Origin: Dehalococcoidia bacterium
GTDB lineage: Bacteria > Chloroflexota > Dehalococcoidia > SM23-28-2 > RBG-16-64-32
Assembly: GCA_030649945.1 (NCBI GenBank)
Contig: JAUSFE010000087.1
Coordinates: 1-46,175 of the forward strand
Length of the DNA: 46,175 nucleotides
Reading direction: 5' to 3'
The notes under the pieces are model-generated. The model was not told where the DNA came from and searched no databases. It worked only from the letters and a program-made list of their open reading frames with translations. Below, piece by piece: positions 16,369-23,695 of the stretch. The position numbers and the translations under genes are program-made. Position 1 is the first letter of the stretch. Every line of letters starts with the position of its first letter.

Positions 16369-16992
16369 TTATCCGGCGGGGCGTTGCGGGTTGGACGGGG
16401 CATCTGGGCGGGACTCACGCTCGCTCAGGAGCTGGTCCACGTACCGCGCGATGATGTCGCTTTCCAGGTTCACGCTGTCGCCGGGGCGCTTGCGCGTGAG
16501 GTTGGTGTGCTCCTGCGTGTACTGCACCAGCGAGACAGTGAACGTCTCGCGGTCCCTGGCGACTACCGTGAGCGAGACGCCGTCCACCGTGACGGGCCCC
16601 TTCACCACCGTATGCCGCAGGATGTCCGCCGGGGCGCTGAACCGCGCGAGCACGGCATCCTCTTCCGGCGTCAGCGCCACCAGGCTGCCTGTGGCTTCGA
16701 CAACGCCGCGGACGATGTGCCCCGAGAGCCTGGTGGCGGGCGTGACGGAGCGCTCCAGGTTCACGAGATCGCCGGGCTTCAGCTCCCCCAGGTTGGAGCG
16801 GCGGTAGGTCTCCGGCATGCAGTTGAAGGTGAGCGAGGCGCCGTCCATCTGCGCCACGGTGAGGTCCACGCCGTTGACGGCGATCGAATCGCCCGCTGAT
16901 GTGCCCTCGTGAACGGTGCGGCAGGCGATGACCAGCGTGCCGCGGTCAGCCCGCTGCACGGCACCCAACTCTTCGATGATGCCGGTGAACAT
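16369..16992 (-). CDS. ribE: Riboflavin synthase, alpha chain
   Basis: 207 residues made of two lumazine-binding barrels: MFTGIIEELG … GDSIAVNGVDLTV … FNCMPETYRRSNLG in the first and SGHIVRGVVEATG … GPVTVDGVSLTVV … FTVSLVQYTQEHTNL in the second. It dismutates two 6,7-dimethyl-8-ribityllumazine molecules to riboflavin. The first barrel has NGVDLT where NGVCLT is more usual. The start MFTGI is the family norm, yet no ribosome site precedes ATG 16992; the upstream 140 bases are a period-7 repeat. No FMN riboswitch is visible upstream. Confidence 0.95.
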   Translation of the reverse strand: MFTGIIEELGAVQRADRGTLVIACRTVHEGTSAGDSIAVNGVDLTVAQMDGASLTFNCMPETYRRSNLGELKPGDLVNLERSVTPATRLSGHIVRGVVEATGSLVALTPEEDAVLARFSAPADILRHTVVKGPVTVDGVSLTVVARDRETFTVSLVQYTQEHTNLTRKRPGDSVNLESDIIARYVDQLLSERESRPDAPSNPQRPAG

Positions 16993-17009
16993 GAGATAAG
17001 GGTCGGGGG

Positions 17010-17140
17010 TGAGGGTGTGTGGGTCAAGGGGTCAGGGGTCAGCGGTCAGTGGCCAGTGGTCAGCGGTCAGCGGTCAGGCGATCAGCGGTCAGCGGTCAGG
17101 GGTCAGCGGTCAGGTGATCAGGTCGGGGGTCAGGGGGTCA
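17010..17140. repeat. Degenerate (GGTCAGC)n heptad array upstream of ribE
   Basis: About 130 bases consist largely of GGTCAGC/GGTCAGG/GGTCAGT heptads with some spacing slips. The array begins some 20 bases before the ribE start on its promoter side and is related to the heptads between the 65-bp repeats near ribBA. Confidence 0.8.
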
Positions 17141-17158
17141 GTGCGGAGTGTTCGGCAA

Positions 17159-17191
17159 CCGCTCATGGTACGAGTACCTCACCATGAGCGG
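17159..17191. repeat. REP-like hairpin, copy 1 (11-bp stem, 11-nt loop)
   Basis: CCGCTCATGGT (17159-17169) and ACCATGAGCGG (17181-17191) pair perfectly around the loop ACGAGTACCTC. The loop is the reverse complement of GAGGTACTCGT, one base different from the loop of copy 2 at 17238-17270, which lies in the opposite orientation. The central five bases of the stem differ from copy 2 but remain paired. Confidence 0.85.
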
Positions 17192-17237
17192 GTCGGGGCG
17201 TCTTTCGCTGGCTGTGAATTCGGGCCAACACCTCTTC

Positions 17238-17270
17238 CCGCTCGCCCTGAGGCACTCGTAGGGCGAGCGG
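17238..17270. repeat. REP-like hairpin, copy 2, inverted relative to copy 1
   Basis: CCGCTCGCCCT (17238-17248) and AGGGCGAGCGG (17260-17270) pair perfectly around the loop GAGGCACTCGT. The outer CCGCTC/GAGCGG is shared with copy 1, and the inner five base pairs are changed on both sides (GCCCT/AGGGC against ATGGT/ACCAT). With copy 1 it forms an inverted pair 46 bases apart. Confidence 0.85.
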
Positions 17271-17344
17271 CGCACGACGTCGCGATTCAGACGAACGCCC
17301 TCTCTGCCCTCGTCCACCGTCAACAACGCCCGTGTGAGCTACGG

Positions 17345-17854
17345 CTAGAGGCTGTTGGTGAGCAGGCCGGGGTAATCGCCGGGGGAGTGGCCCAGGCCGG
17401 CGCGTTTGGCCGCGATCTCGCCGATGTGGAAGTAGTGGTGCGCTATGGTCCGCAGGAGGGCGTAGCGCAGGTTCAGCCCCCGCTCCCGCAGGTGCGCCAG
17501 CGAGCCGTCGTAGCTCACGGTGAGGTCCAGGTCCCCGTCCGCTAGACCCTCCACATAGGCCCGCGCGGACTCACGCACCGCCAGGGCGGCCGCGCGGATG
17601 GCCGGCCAGTCCCCGGCCAGGCCGCTGCCGCCGATGCGGAAGCGGGTCTGCGAGATGAGGGGATGCGGCGGCAGGCCCTGGAAGCGGACGTTGGTCCACG
17701 CATCCAGCTGGTTCGCGAGGTGGGCGACGGTCCAGGCGAAGGAGCTCTCGCCGGGGCCGGCGGCGAGGGCCGTCCGCTCATCGAGGCCGGCCAGCACGCG
17801 GTCGAGGTCGTCCCAGGCGTCGAACAGGAGTCCAACGAGCTGGCTGCGGGGCAT
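17345..17854 (-). CDS. DinB/YfiT-like four-helix protein
   Basis: A 169-residue DinB-superfamily protein. His residues at positions typical for a metal triad are visible in VAHLANQLDAW (helix 2) and in RTIAHHYFHIGEIAAKRAG (helix 4). Members include bacillithiol/mycothiol transferases and many damage-inducible proteins of unknown activity. It is cytosolic and of usual length (150-180). It is flanked by REP-like hairpins on one side and an IS remnant on the other and seems to be a single-gene unit. Confidence 0.8.
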   Translation of the reverse strand: MPRSQLVGLLFDAWDDLDRVLAGLDERTALAAGPGESSFAWTVAHLANQLDAWTNVRFQGLPPHPLISQTRFRIGGSGLAGDWPAIRAAALAVRESARAYVEGLADGDLDLTVSYDGSLAHLRERGLNLRYALLRTIAHHYFHIGEIAAKRAGLGHSPGDYPGLLTNSL

Positions 17855-17939
17855 GGCGCGAGTTTAGCGGGCGGCGGCGGCTACGGCAACGGCGCCATGG
17901 ATTAGGCACTTGAGACACCCACGGATAACTGGCATCCTG

Positions 17940-18110
17940 GGCACGTGGGACCACGTGGGCGTGCCCTACCTCGATCAGTACCTGCGGGAGTTCGACTTCC
18001 GGTTCAATCGCCGGAAGATTTCTGACGCGGAGCGGTTCGCCGCTTTGTTCGGGCAGGTGGCCGGTCGGCGGCTGACTTGGTACTGCCGGACGGCTCAGCC
18101 TGAGAATCCT
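17940..18110 (+). pseudogene. IS1595-family (ISXO2-like) transposase fragment
   Basis: About 57 codons (VPYLDQYLREFDFRFNRRK, then ISDAERFAALFGQVAGRRLTWYC, then a Pro-Glu-Asn end) match the C-terminal end of ISXO2-like transposases, which contain the NRR(K)-x-DxxRF segment. The upstream DDE core and any terminal inverted repeats are missing. The remaining frame (17910-18209) has random composition on either side. It is a relic of an old insertion next to the toxin-antitoxin-like trio. Confidence 0.8.
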
Positions 18111-18203
18111 TTACGCCTAGCGTGGGATAGCTTCTCTATCGCCTGCTCCAATGTGAGCGGGTGTAGCGATACGGAAGTGTCCTCGTGCTTGTTAGTCACA
18201 GGC

Positions 18204-18563
18204 CTATGATGTCACATCATTCAACCAACTGCCGAGTGGCACAGTCACGTTGTGCATGCCCGGATAGAGCGCCAAGGCAGCCGTAATCCAATGATGTATC
18301 AAACCAGCTGACACGAATGCTGAGTACATTAGCCCAGAATGCTCTCGGCCCTCAGCCTCCCAGCGCCGGCGGAGCGGCTCAAAGTCGCGAACATTTTGCG
18401 TATAGAGAATCCGCCCCTCGCGTGTAGCAAACTCCAACAACGGCTCATCGTCTGCTCTATCCATGCCAGCCTCAAGTGCTGTGATCACGTCATGGCCATC
18501 GTTGCGTAAGCGAATCACCAACTCAGCCTGAACGTGATGGTCTAAGCAGAATCGGGCTGGCAT
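18204..18563 (-). CDS. DUF5615 PIN-like toxin-type protein
   Basis: A 119-residue protein with the DUF5615 (Mut7-C/PIN-like) pattern: FCLDHHVQAELVIRLRNDGHDV near the N-terminus, MDRADDEPLLEFATREGRIL in the middle, then YTQNVRDF. The Asp residues are those expected for a metal-dependent ribonuclease fold. DUF5615 proteins are usually paired with DUF433 antitoxins, and here a DUF433 gene lies directly upstream with a 22-base overlap. Growth inhibition by RNA cleavage is the proposed family role and has not been shown for this copy. Confidence 0.85.
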   Translation of the reverse strand: MPARFCLDHHVQAELVIRLRNDGHDVITALEAGMDRADDEPLLEFATREGRILYTQNVRDFEPLRRRWEAEGREHSGLMYSAFVSAGLIHHWITAALALYPGMHNVTVPLGSWLNDVTS

Positions 18564-18922
18564 TTCGCCGCCAGCGCTTCTTCTTCGGCGATCTCGGCCT
18601 CAACCTCACTGCGATGTGAACCGTAATACGTCAGGGCAGCTGCTACTTGAATTGGAGTCAAGAATGGAAATGCAAGACGCGCATCGCCGAGCAGGCGTTG
18701 CTGACGCACAACATCTGACACGCGCACCCGTAGGCCATCCACAATGGGCGATCCGCCCATCCTGCCTGGAACTCGCGTGATGATGTCCGATTCGTTCATT
18801 AACTGTCTGAGCCTCGCAAGCGCAGCATCATCCTGCGCCGTCGCGCTCAGTAAGACGCTGGTGTGCTGTTCGGCGTTACTGGAACTGGCATGAACGGTGA
18901 CATGCATTAGTGTTTGTGTCAT
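18542..18922 (-). CDS. DUF433 antitoxin-type protein with N-terminal extension
   Basis: 126 residues. The C-terminal part (about 50-120) is DUF433: RVPGRMGGSPIVDGLRVRV, then SDVV, FPFLTPIQVAAALTYYGSH. This is a small HTH domain found in VapB45-like antitoxins. Unusually, the first 45 residues form an additional segment (HVTVHASSSNAEQHTSVLLS and a helix DDAALARLRQLMNES) not seen in minimal DUF433 antitoxins. ATGA overlap links it to the upstream DUF3467-like gene, and its 3' end overlaps the DUF5615 gene. It probably neutralises the toxin and may autoregulate the operon. Confidence 0.8.
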   Translation of the reverse strand: MTQTLMHVTVHASSSNAEQHTSVLLSATAQDDAALARLRQLMNESDIITRVPGRMGGSPIVDGLRVRVSDVVRQQRLLGDARLAFPFLTPIQVAAALTYYGSHRSEVEAEIAEEEALAAKCQPDSA

Positions 18923-19233
18923 TGTCGTGGCTTTCCTCCGGCTGTCAGCCAGTTGTCGTAGTTCTCCTGAAGAACCCTGATTAAGGCGAGCATTCGCTCC
19001 GGCGCCATCGCGATCCGCGCTATCGTCTTCACTGGAACGTAGGGCTTGGACGCGACCTGCGCTCTTTGTTCCTCCGGCGTCCCCAAGACTAATGGTGGCG
19101 AGAACTGAGCAAACGTGATTACGAACTCGTGCTGTACGTGCTGAACGACCTGTAAGTTCGAGAGTTGAATTGGTACATCCTCGGTACCAATGAAGAAGAA
19201 CGGAAGGGCGATTCCCTCTGGTTCTTGGGTCAT
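18919..19233 (-). CDS. DUF3467-like protein
   Basis: About 104 residues from ATG 19233, which has GAGAGGAG just upstream. It resembles DUF3467 proteins: an N-terminal strand pair with VQHVQHEFVITFAQFSPP and a C-terminal helix PVKTIARIAMAPERMLALIRVLQENYDNW. DUF3467 proteins are short proteins of unknown biochemical role that I recall mainly from bacterial and archaeal genomes as stand-alone genes. Here it leads an operon with DUF433 and DUF5615, the three being linked by overlaps. A third component or an operon leader of the toxin-antitoxin module is possible. ATG 19296 would give a longer, less likely start. Confidence 0.7.
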   Translation of the reverse strand: MTQEPEGIALPFFFIGTEDVPIQLSNLQVVQHVQHEFVITFAQFSPPLVLGTPEEQRAQVASKPYVPVKTIARIAMAPERMLALIRVLQENYDNWLTAGGKPRQ

Positions 19234-19402
19234 AGGCTCCTCTCGTGGGGCCGACAATACCCCTTTATAGTCTACACCAATAGCGGGAAATGGCACTATT
19301 GCTCCGCAACGCCTAACCTCCGTGCTGGAATTGAACTAGCCGGAGGCGCGCACCATCGGCATCGACGTGGACGATCTGCAAGTCGTCCGCCGTTGTCTCT
19401 AG

Positions 19403-19408
19403 TATACT
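19403..19408 (+). promoter_or_regulatory. -10 element TATACT, leaderless start likely
   Basis: TATACT ends 10 bases before ATG 19419, so transcription would begin within a few bases of the start codon. No ribosome site is visible and no good -35 hexamer lies upstream. Confidence 0.45.
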
Positions 19409-19418
19409 CTCCGGTACC

Positions 19419-19655
19419 ATGCGTCGCAGGTGGCTAATTGCCATCGTTCTCCTGACCGCGCTAGTGTTCTCTGCCGCTGGCGTTGCCATCGGCCATTGGG
19501 TGGTGCCAGATGGCAGGCCAAGTGCCGCCGATTGTAGCGCGGCAATCAACTACTTCAACACGATCTCAGGAGTCTCCCAGAACCGATCAGACAGCGACCT
19601 CCATCAACTTGTGAACGACGCAGGCGCTCACATGACCGATTCCTGCCTACCCTAG
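19419..19655 (+). CDS. Small secreted or membrane-anchored protein
   Basis: A 78-residue protein with an N-terminal hydrophobic segment (MRRRWLIAIVLLTALVFSAA then GVAIGHWVV) that can act as a signal peptide or anchor, followed by a short extracytoplasmic part with two cysteines (Cys39 and Cys76) that could pair. I do not recognise a family. The Arg-rich start, membrane helix and nearby -10 box support a real gene. Confidence 0.55.
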   Translation: MRRRWLIAIVLLTALVFSAAGVAIGHWVVPDGRPSAADCSAAINYFNTISGVSQNRSDSDLHQLVNDAGAHMTDSCLP

Positions 19656-19706
19656 CTCTAGGGTGTGTCATCTAGCCAATCCCCAACGGCGCCGTCCGCC
19701 CGCGCC

Positions 19707-20435
19707 TCACGGCTTGCGCGCGATGAACGTCGCGTAGTCGATATACATATCGGCCGCGCGGCGTTCCAGCTCGACGCCCGACTCGACGTCATCGGCAAAG
19801 GAGACGTCCGCCGGCTGCGCTGTCTTCGCCTCCTGCGCCACCGCCAGCAGCGGCCGCCAGTAGTCCTCCCAGTCCGAGCGCGCATGCAGATGGGTGCGCT
19901 CGATGCGCAGCCCCGCCGCTGCGATCTCCGCCGCGTACTCGTCGTGCGAGGGCCGCGGCTGCTCCCCCGCCAGCCAGCGCCACTCCGGCCCCAGCGGCGG
20001 GTCGGGCTTCGTCCGCCAGACGATGTCCGAAACGATCACCCACCCCTCTGGCCTCGTGACCCGGGCGAGCTCCCGCAGGGCCGGACGCAGGCCCACTATC
20101 GAAGGCGCACCGATACAGTAGGCGGCGTCGCAGACGGCGTCGCGGACGGGCAGACGCTTGCCGTCCGCGCGCACGATGGACACAAGGTCGCGCAGGTTGA
20201 AGAACCAGAACTTCGCGGCGGCGTAGTGGATGAGCGGGTCATAGAGGTCCACGCAGAGGACGCGGCAGGCGCAGCGGCCCGCCAGCGTCGCCGCCGCCTC
20301 GCCCTTCCCGGAAGCGAGGTCCAGGAGCAGCGAGTCCTCCGTGGGCCGGACCGTCTCGGCGATCAGCTCGACGGTGAGGGCGGCGCCGGGGGTCAGGTAC
20401 TCTTGTTTGGCGTAGTGGCGGAGGAACTCCGGCAC
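19707..20435 (-). CDS. SAM-dependent class I methyltransferase
   Basis: About 242 residues from GTG 20435. FLRHYAKQEYLTPG opens the protein, motif I is LLDLASGKGEAAATLA (D-L-A-S-G-K-G, the SAM-binding loop), motif II ends in RVLCVDLYDP, and GAPSIVGLRPALRELARVTRP-like motifs follow (PEGWVIVSDIVW). This matches cyclopropane-synthase/UbiE-like small-molecule methyltransferases; the substrate cannot be told. The frame is open further upstream to 20624, but that part encodes Pro/Gly-rich sequence from a palindromic repeat and is not likely to be translated. Confidence 0.8.
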   Translation of the reverse strand: MPEFLRHYAKQEYLTPGAALTVELIAETVRPTEDSLLLDLASGKGEAAATLAGRCACRVLCVDLYDPLIHYAAAKFWFFNLRDLVSIVRADGKRLPVRDAVCDAAYCIGAPSIVGLRPALRELARVTRPEGWVIVSDIVWRTKPDPPLGPEWRWLAGEQPRPSHDEYAAEIAAAGLRIERTHLHARSDWEDYWRPLLAVAQEAKTAQPADVSFADDVESGVELERRAADMYIDYATFIARKP

Positions 20436-20805
20436 GGGCGGGCTAGGTCTCCGTCTCAGAATTGCCTGCTTGTGCGCACCGGGCCCACCAGGCATCAAGA
20501 ATGGCGCGAGGTTTGCTTGAGGGTCTGTCCGCTTGCAAACGTCTTCTGTCCCACCCTCCCGCCCTCGAAGTGTTATCCAGGGGACACCCCTGGACGACCC
20601 CGGCGGGGGCTGCGCCCCCTGCACCCCGGCTATGAGCCACGCGTCTATTCTCGAGACAGATGGCTGACGGGTTCATCGTCTCGCCTTGCACCTGCTGCGC
20701 CGTGACGTTCCCGCTGTGGCGACAACGGAACCGAAGCAGCGCGCGCCATCAGGCACCGACGTATGCAACTGTCCACAATGTGCAAGGTACTAGTGAGACG
20801 GGGCA
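20436..20805. repeat. Intergenic region with two palindromes, no gene seen
   Basis: Between the methyltransferase and GNAT genes. CCAGGGG-ACA-CCCCTGG (20577-20593) and GGGGGC-TGC-GCCCCC (20605-20619) are adjacent perfect hairpins of a kind repeated in many GC-rich genomes. The rest has no coding signal on either strand that I trust. Confidence 0.65.
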
Positions 20806-21450
20806 CTAGGCGGCCGGTTCCCGGCGCATGGTCCAGTAACGGGGCCCGCCCATGGGCGCGTTGCCGGTCCGCACCACCTCGAAGCCGTGCTTCCCGTAGA
20901 AGGTGACGTTGATCTCGCGGCCGGTCTCCAGGTAGCAGGGCAGGCGCTCCGCGTCGGCCCGCCGGAGCACCGGCTGAATCAGGGCGCTGCCCAGGCCCCG
21001 GCCCTGGCGCGGCGGGTCCACGCCCAGAGCGGCCAGGTACCAGTGGGGGCCGGGCATGTCGCGCCGGTGCAGGCGGTCCAGGAGGCCGAGGCTCGCCAGG
21101 AAGCGCGGAAGCGCCAGGCCCAGCTTCAGGGGCAGGGCCAGGTAGCCGGCGCGCAGAAGGCCCAGCACGGTGAAGCGCGGCTGCTCCGGCGGCAGCCAGA
21201 TGGCGGCGCCCTCGGGGGCCACGGGCGTTGTGTAGATGTGGCCGTAGGCGCGGCCGTAGCGCAGGTCGCGCGCCATGGCCCAGCGCAGGAAGCGGCGGCG
21301 CCTGGCGTCGCTGGGCAGAAGCCACAGCGCGCCCGGCTCGTCGTCGAAGGCGCGCGCCAGCAGGCGCGCGGCCTGCCCGAACTGCCCGGTCCGCAGTCTC
21401 ACCGGCTCGCCTGTCAGTGCATCCGTTTCTGCGGCCAACTGCTGTGTCAC
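20806..21450 (-). CDS. GNAT-family N-acetyltransferase
   Basis: 214 residues. The acetyl-CoA pyrophosphate loop is visible as LGVDPPRQGRGLGSALIQPVL (the R/Q-x-x-G-x-G/A motif) after the beta-4 strand WYLAALGV, and the C-terminal motif FYGKHGFEVV is typical. The N-terminal half has RLLARAFDDEPGALWLLP, seen in the acetyltransferases of the 'YkkB/Pat-like' hypothetical group. It acetylates an unknown amine. It is a single gene with no coupling to its neighbours. Confidence 0.85.
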   Translation of the reverse strand: MTQQLAAETDALTGEPVRLRTGQFGQAARLLARAFDDEPGALWLLPSDARRRRFLRWAMARDLRYGRAYGHIYTTPVAPEGAAIWLPPEQPRFTVLGLLRAGYLALPLKLGLALPRFLASLGLLDRLHRRDMPGPHWYLAALGVDPPRQGRGLGSALIQPVLRRADAERLPCYLETGREINVTFYGKHGFEVVRTGNAPMGGPRYWTMRREPAA

Positions 21451-21505
21451 TGCCCCTACCTTACCGGCTACTCTTCTCCGGACATCTTACACTGGGCCTC
21501 TGCGG

Positions 21506-21964
21506 CTAAACAGGAGTGCCGGTCAGGAACCCGGCGCTCTCCGGCGAGACCTCGATGACCCCGGCCTCGCCGTAGCGCTCAGCGTAGTAGCGTACCCGAG
21601 CGGACAGCGTGCGCAGCCCGCCGGCCAGGTTGCGCAGCCCGCCCGGCGAGAGGTGGTACTTCAGCGCGAACCGCAGGAGCACGGACAGGCGCAGCCGCCT
21701 CCCGGACTTCGCCCGTCCCGCCACGCGCAGCACCCGCGCCGGACCGGCAGCCCGCTCGCCGTGAAACAGCATGACGACCTGCCGGGTCGCCGTCACATCC
21801 CGCGCCGCCGGCGAGGCGTTGCGCGTAGTGATGTAGACGCGCCGGCCGTCAGAGACGAACCATAGCGGCGTGATGTGCGGCTGACCCTGGGCCGAAAGGG
21901 TGGCCAGCCTCACCACCATCGAGCGGTCCAGAAACTGCCGGACACCGGCGCTCTCAGCTCTCAC
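21506..21964 (-). CDS. FMN/F420-binding split-barrel (PNPOx-like) protein
   Basis: 152 residues. The pyridoxamine-5'-phosphate-oxidase-like barrel is evident: FLDRSMVVRLATLSAQGQPH, ITPLWFVSDGRRVYITT, SPAARDVTATRQVVMLFHGE. The C-terminal part is helical and extended compared with the minimal barrel. Family members bind FMN, F420 or heme. GTG 21964 overlaps the upstream TGA (GTGA), so it is translated together with the second split-barrel gene 21961-22344. Confidence 0.8.
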   Translation of the reverse strand: MRAESAGVRQFLDRSMVVRLATLSAQGQPHITPLWFVSDGRRVYITTRNASPAARDVTATRQVVMLFHGERAAGPARVLRVAGRAKSGRRLRLSVLLRFALKYHLSPGGLRNLAGGLRTLSARVRYYAERYGEAGVIEVSPESAGFLTGTPV

Positions 21965-22344
21965 CCGCTCTCCCTTTCGCGCATGGCGCCGTAGTGCCAG
22001 GCGCTCACCTTGCCGGGCACGACCTCGAACCAGCGCAGCGCTCCGTCAGCGCCGGGCGGACCGGCAACCGGCACGGCCCGCCCGCGCACGGACAGCCCAC
22101 GCAGCTCTGAGTGATAGCAGCCGTCGTCGATGAGCAGCGCCACGGGCCCCTCGCCCGGTGCGCCGGCGTCGCCCGCGGAGACGCCGAAGCAGTACCGCCC
22201 GTCCTCGTACCGGAAGGCTACGGGCAGCGCCTCGATCGCGCCTTCACGGCCGAAGGCGAGACTCGCGCGCGGGGGCCGCTCGAGCAATCCCCGCAACTCC
22301 TCGGGGCCCACTGCGCGGGTGATGCGCTTGCTTCGCGTCACCAT
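21961..22344 (-). CDS. FMN-binding split-barrel protein (nitroreductase/PNPOx-like)
   Basis: 127 residues with LRGLLERPPRASLAFGREGA, IEALPVAFRYEDGRYCFGVS, VALLIDDGCYHSELRGLSVRG and a C-terminal KVSAWHYG, the strands of a small flavin-type split barrel. It is the first gene of a two-gene unit with the PNPOx-like protein downstream (GTGA overlap). The two may form a heteromer, or may simply be co-expressed flavin or F420 oxidoreductases. Confidence 0.7.
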   Translation of the reverse strand: MVTRSKRITRAVGPEELRGLLERPPRASLAFGREGAIEALPVAFRYEDGRYCFGVSAGDAGAPGEGPVALLIDDGCYHSELRGLSVRGRAVPVAGPPGADGALRWFEVVPGKVSAWHYGAMRERESG

Positions 22345-22390
22345 CGGCCACCACCGCGCGGCTCCATGCTGCCGCCGGTTTCCAGCGCGG

Positions 22391-23566
22391 CTAAAGCGCT
22401 GCGTAGACGGCTTCGATCATCCTTGGCCAGCGCGGGTCCACCAGGTCCAGCGAGAAGATCATCTTGTTCATCGTGTAGCCGAACCCCAGCCCGGCCGCCG
22501 GGTCCGCGAAGCCGAAGGAGCCGCCCATGCCCGCGTGCCCGAAGAGCCTGCCGCTGGGGCTGACCTGCATCTCCGGCATGTCCAGCATGAAGCCCAGCCC
22601 GAACCGGGTGGGCATGAGCAGAATGGCGTCCGGCCCGTACGACTGCTCCACCGTCGCCTGCTCAATGGCCGCCCGCGAGAGCACTCGCACCCCGTTCAGC
22701 TCGCCGCCGTGCGCCAGCGCCCCGTAGACTGTCGCCAGCGCGCGGGCGTTGCCGTGGCCGTTCGCCGCCGGGATCTCCGCGGCCCGCCATTCGCGCGTGT
22801 TCATGTAGCCGGGCTGCGCCATGGCGTCCAGGCTGATCATGAACGACCTGAAGTTCATCGAGTCCGGGTCCGCGAACACCTGCGCCAGCGGGTGGTTGGA
22901 GTCGAGATCGGGCAGCGGCGCCGGCACCATGTCCGCCGTGTGGGCGTCGTGCTCCGGCCCCAGGCCAATGTGGAACTCCAGCCCCAGCGGCGCCGCCACT
23001 TCCTTGCGGAAGTACGCGCCCACGCTCATCCCCGTGATGCGGCGGATGACTTCGCCCACCAGGTGGCCGAAGGTGATGGCGTGGTAGCCGTGCTTCGTTC
23101 CCGGCTCCCACCAGGGCTCGGTGGCGGCCAGGGCGGCGGTGAAGAGCTCCCAGTTGTAGGCGCCCCCGGAGGGCAGGAACTGCCGCAGCGCCGGCAACCC
23201 GGCGCGGTGGCTGAGCAGGTGGCGCACCGGCAGCTTATCTTTGCCCGCCTGCGCGAACTCCGGCCAGTAGCGGGCCACGGGGGCGTCCGGGTCCAGCTGG
23301 CCTTCGTCGATGAGGCGGTTGGCGCAGATGGCCGTCATGCCCTTCGTCGTCGAGAAGACGTTGACGATGGTGTCCCGCTCCCAGGGCCGCGTGCGCCCGG
23401 CGTCCGCGTGCCCGCCCCAGACGTCCACCACCGTCCTGCCGTCCACCATGACGGCGAGCGACGCCCCGATCTCGCCGAAGTCCGCGAAGTTCTGCGCGAA
23501 CGCCTCCTTCACGCCCTGGAAGCGCCGGTCGCAAGTCCCCTGAATTTCGGCTGCGGCTGTAGTCAT
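22391..23566 (-). CDS. Class C beta-lactamase-type serine hydrolase (EstB-like)
   Basis: 391 residues. The catalytic SxxK is STTK in NVFSTTKGMTAICANRLIDE; the YxN position is YHA (KHGYHAITFGHL); the third motif is HAGMGG (FGHAGMGGSFGFAD). This layout is typical of family VIII carboxylesterases and other beta-lactamase-like hydrolases rather than true antibiotic resistance enzymes. No signal peptide is seen, so it is probably cytosolic. Length is normal. It is a single gene facing the cyclase gene. Confidence 0.88.
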   Translation of the reverse strand: MTTAAAEIQGTCDRRFQGVKEAFAQNFADFGEIGASLAVMVDGRTVVDVWGGHADAGRTRPWERDTIVNVFSTTKGMTAICANRLIDEGQLDPDAPVARYWPEFAQAGKDKLPVRHLLSHRAGLPALRQFLPSGGAYNWELFTAALAATEPWWEPGTKHGYHAITFGHLVGEVIRRITGMSVGAYFRKEVAAPLGLEFHIGLGPEHDAHTADMVPAPLPDLDSNHPLAQVFADPDSMNFRSFMISLDAMAQPGYMNTREWRAAEIPAANGHGNARALATVYGALAHGGELNGVRVLSRAAIEQATVEQSYGPDAILLMPTRFGLGFMLDMPEMQVSPSGRLFGHAGMGGSFGFADPAAGLGFGYTMNKMIFSLDLVDPRWPRMIEAVYAAL

Positions 23567-23695
23567 GAGCTTCCCTCCCGGTGAAGTTGTCGGCCCAATG
23601 GTAGCACTTTAGCGCGCGCTAGGTGGAGGGACGACGCCACGTCATCGCCTCGAAGGTGCCACGCGTGAGGTTCGCGCCGCGCGGTGGCCGGCGCC

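Noticed and set aside
17010..17140. CRISPR array
   Set aside because: The units are seven bases long with no spacers and no cas genes in the window.
16993..17340. FMN riboswitch upstream of ribE
   Set aside because: The region is heptad and REP-like repeats; none of the conserved RFN segments could be found.
20436..20624. N-terminal extension of the methyltransferase
   Set aside because: The upstream part of the frame is encoded by a palindromic intergenic repeat and lacks homology; GTG 20435 begins the conserved sequence.
22391..23566. Antibiotic-resistance beta-lactamase
   Set aside because: SxxK is present, but the YxN motif is altered and there is no signal peptide; the layout is that of esterase-like family VIII hydrolases.
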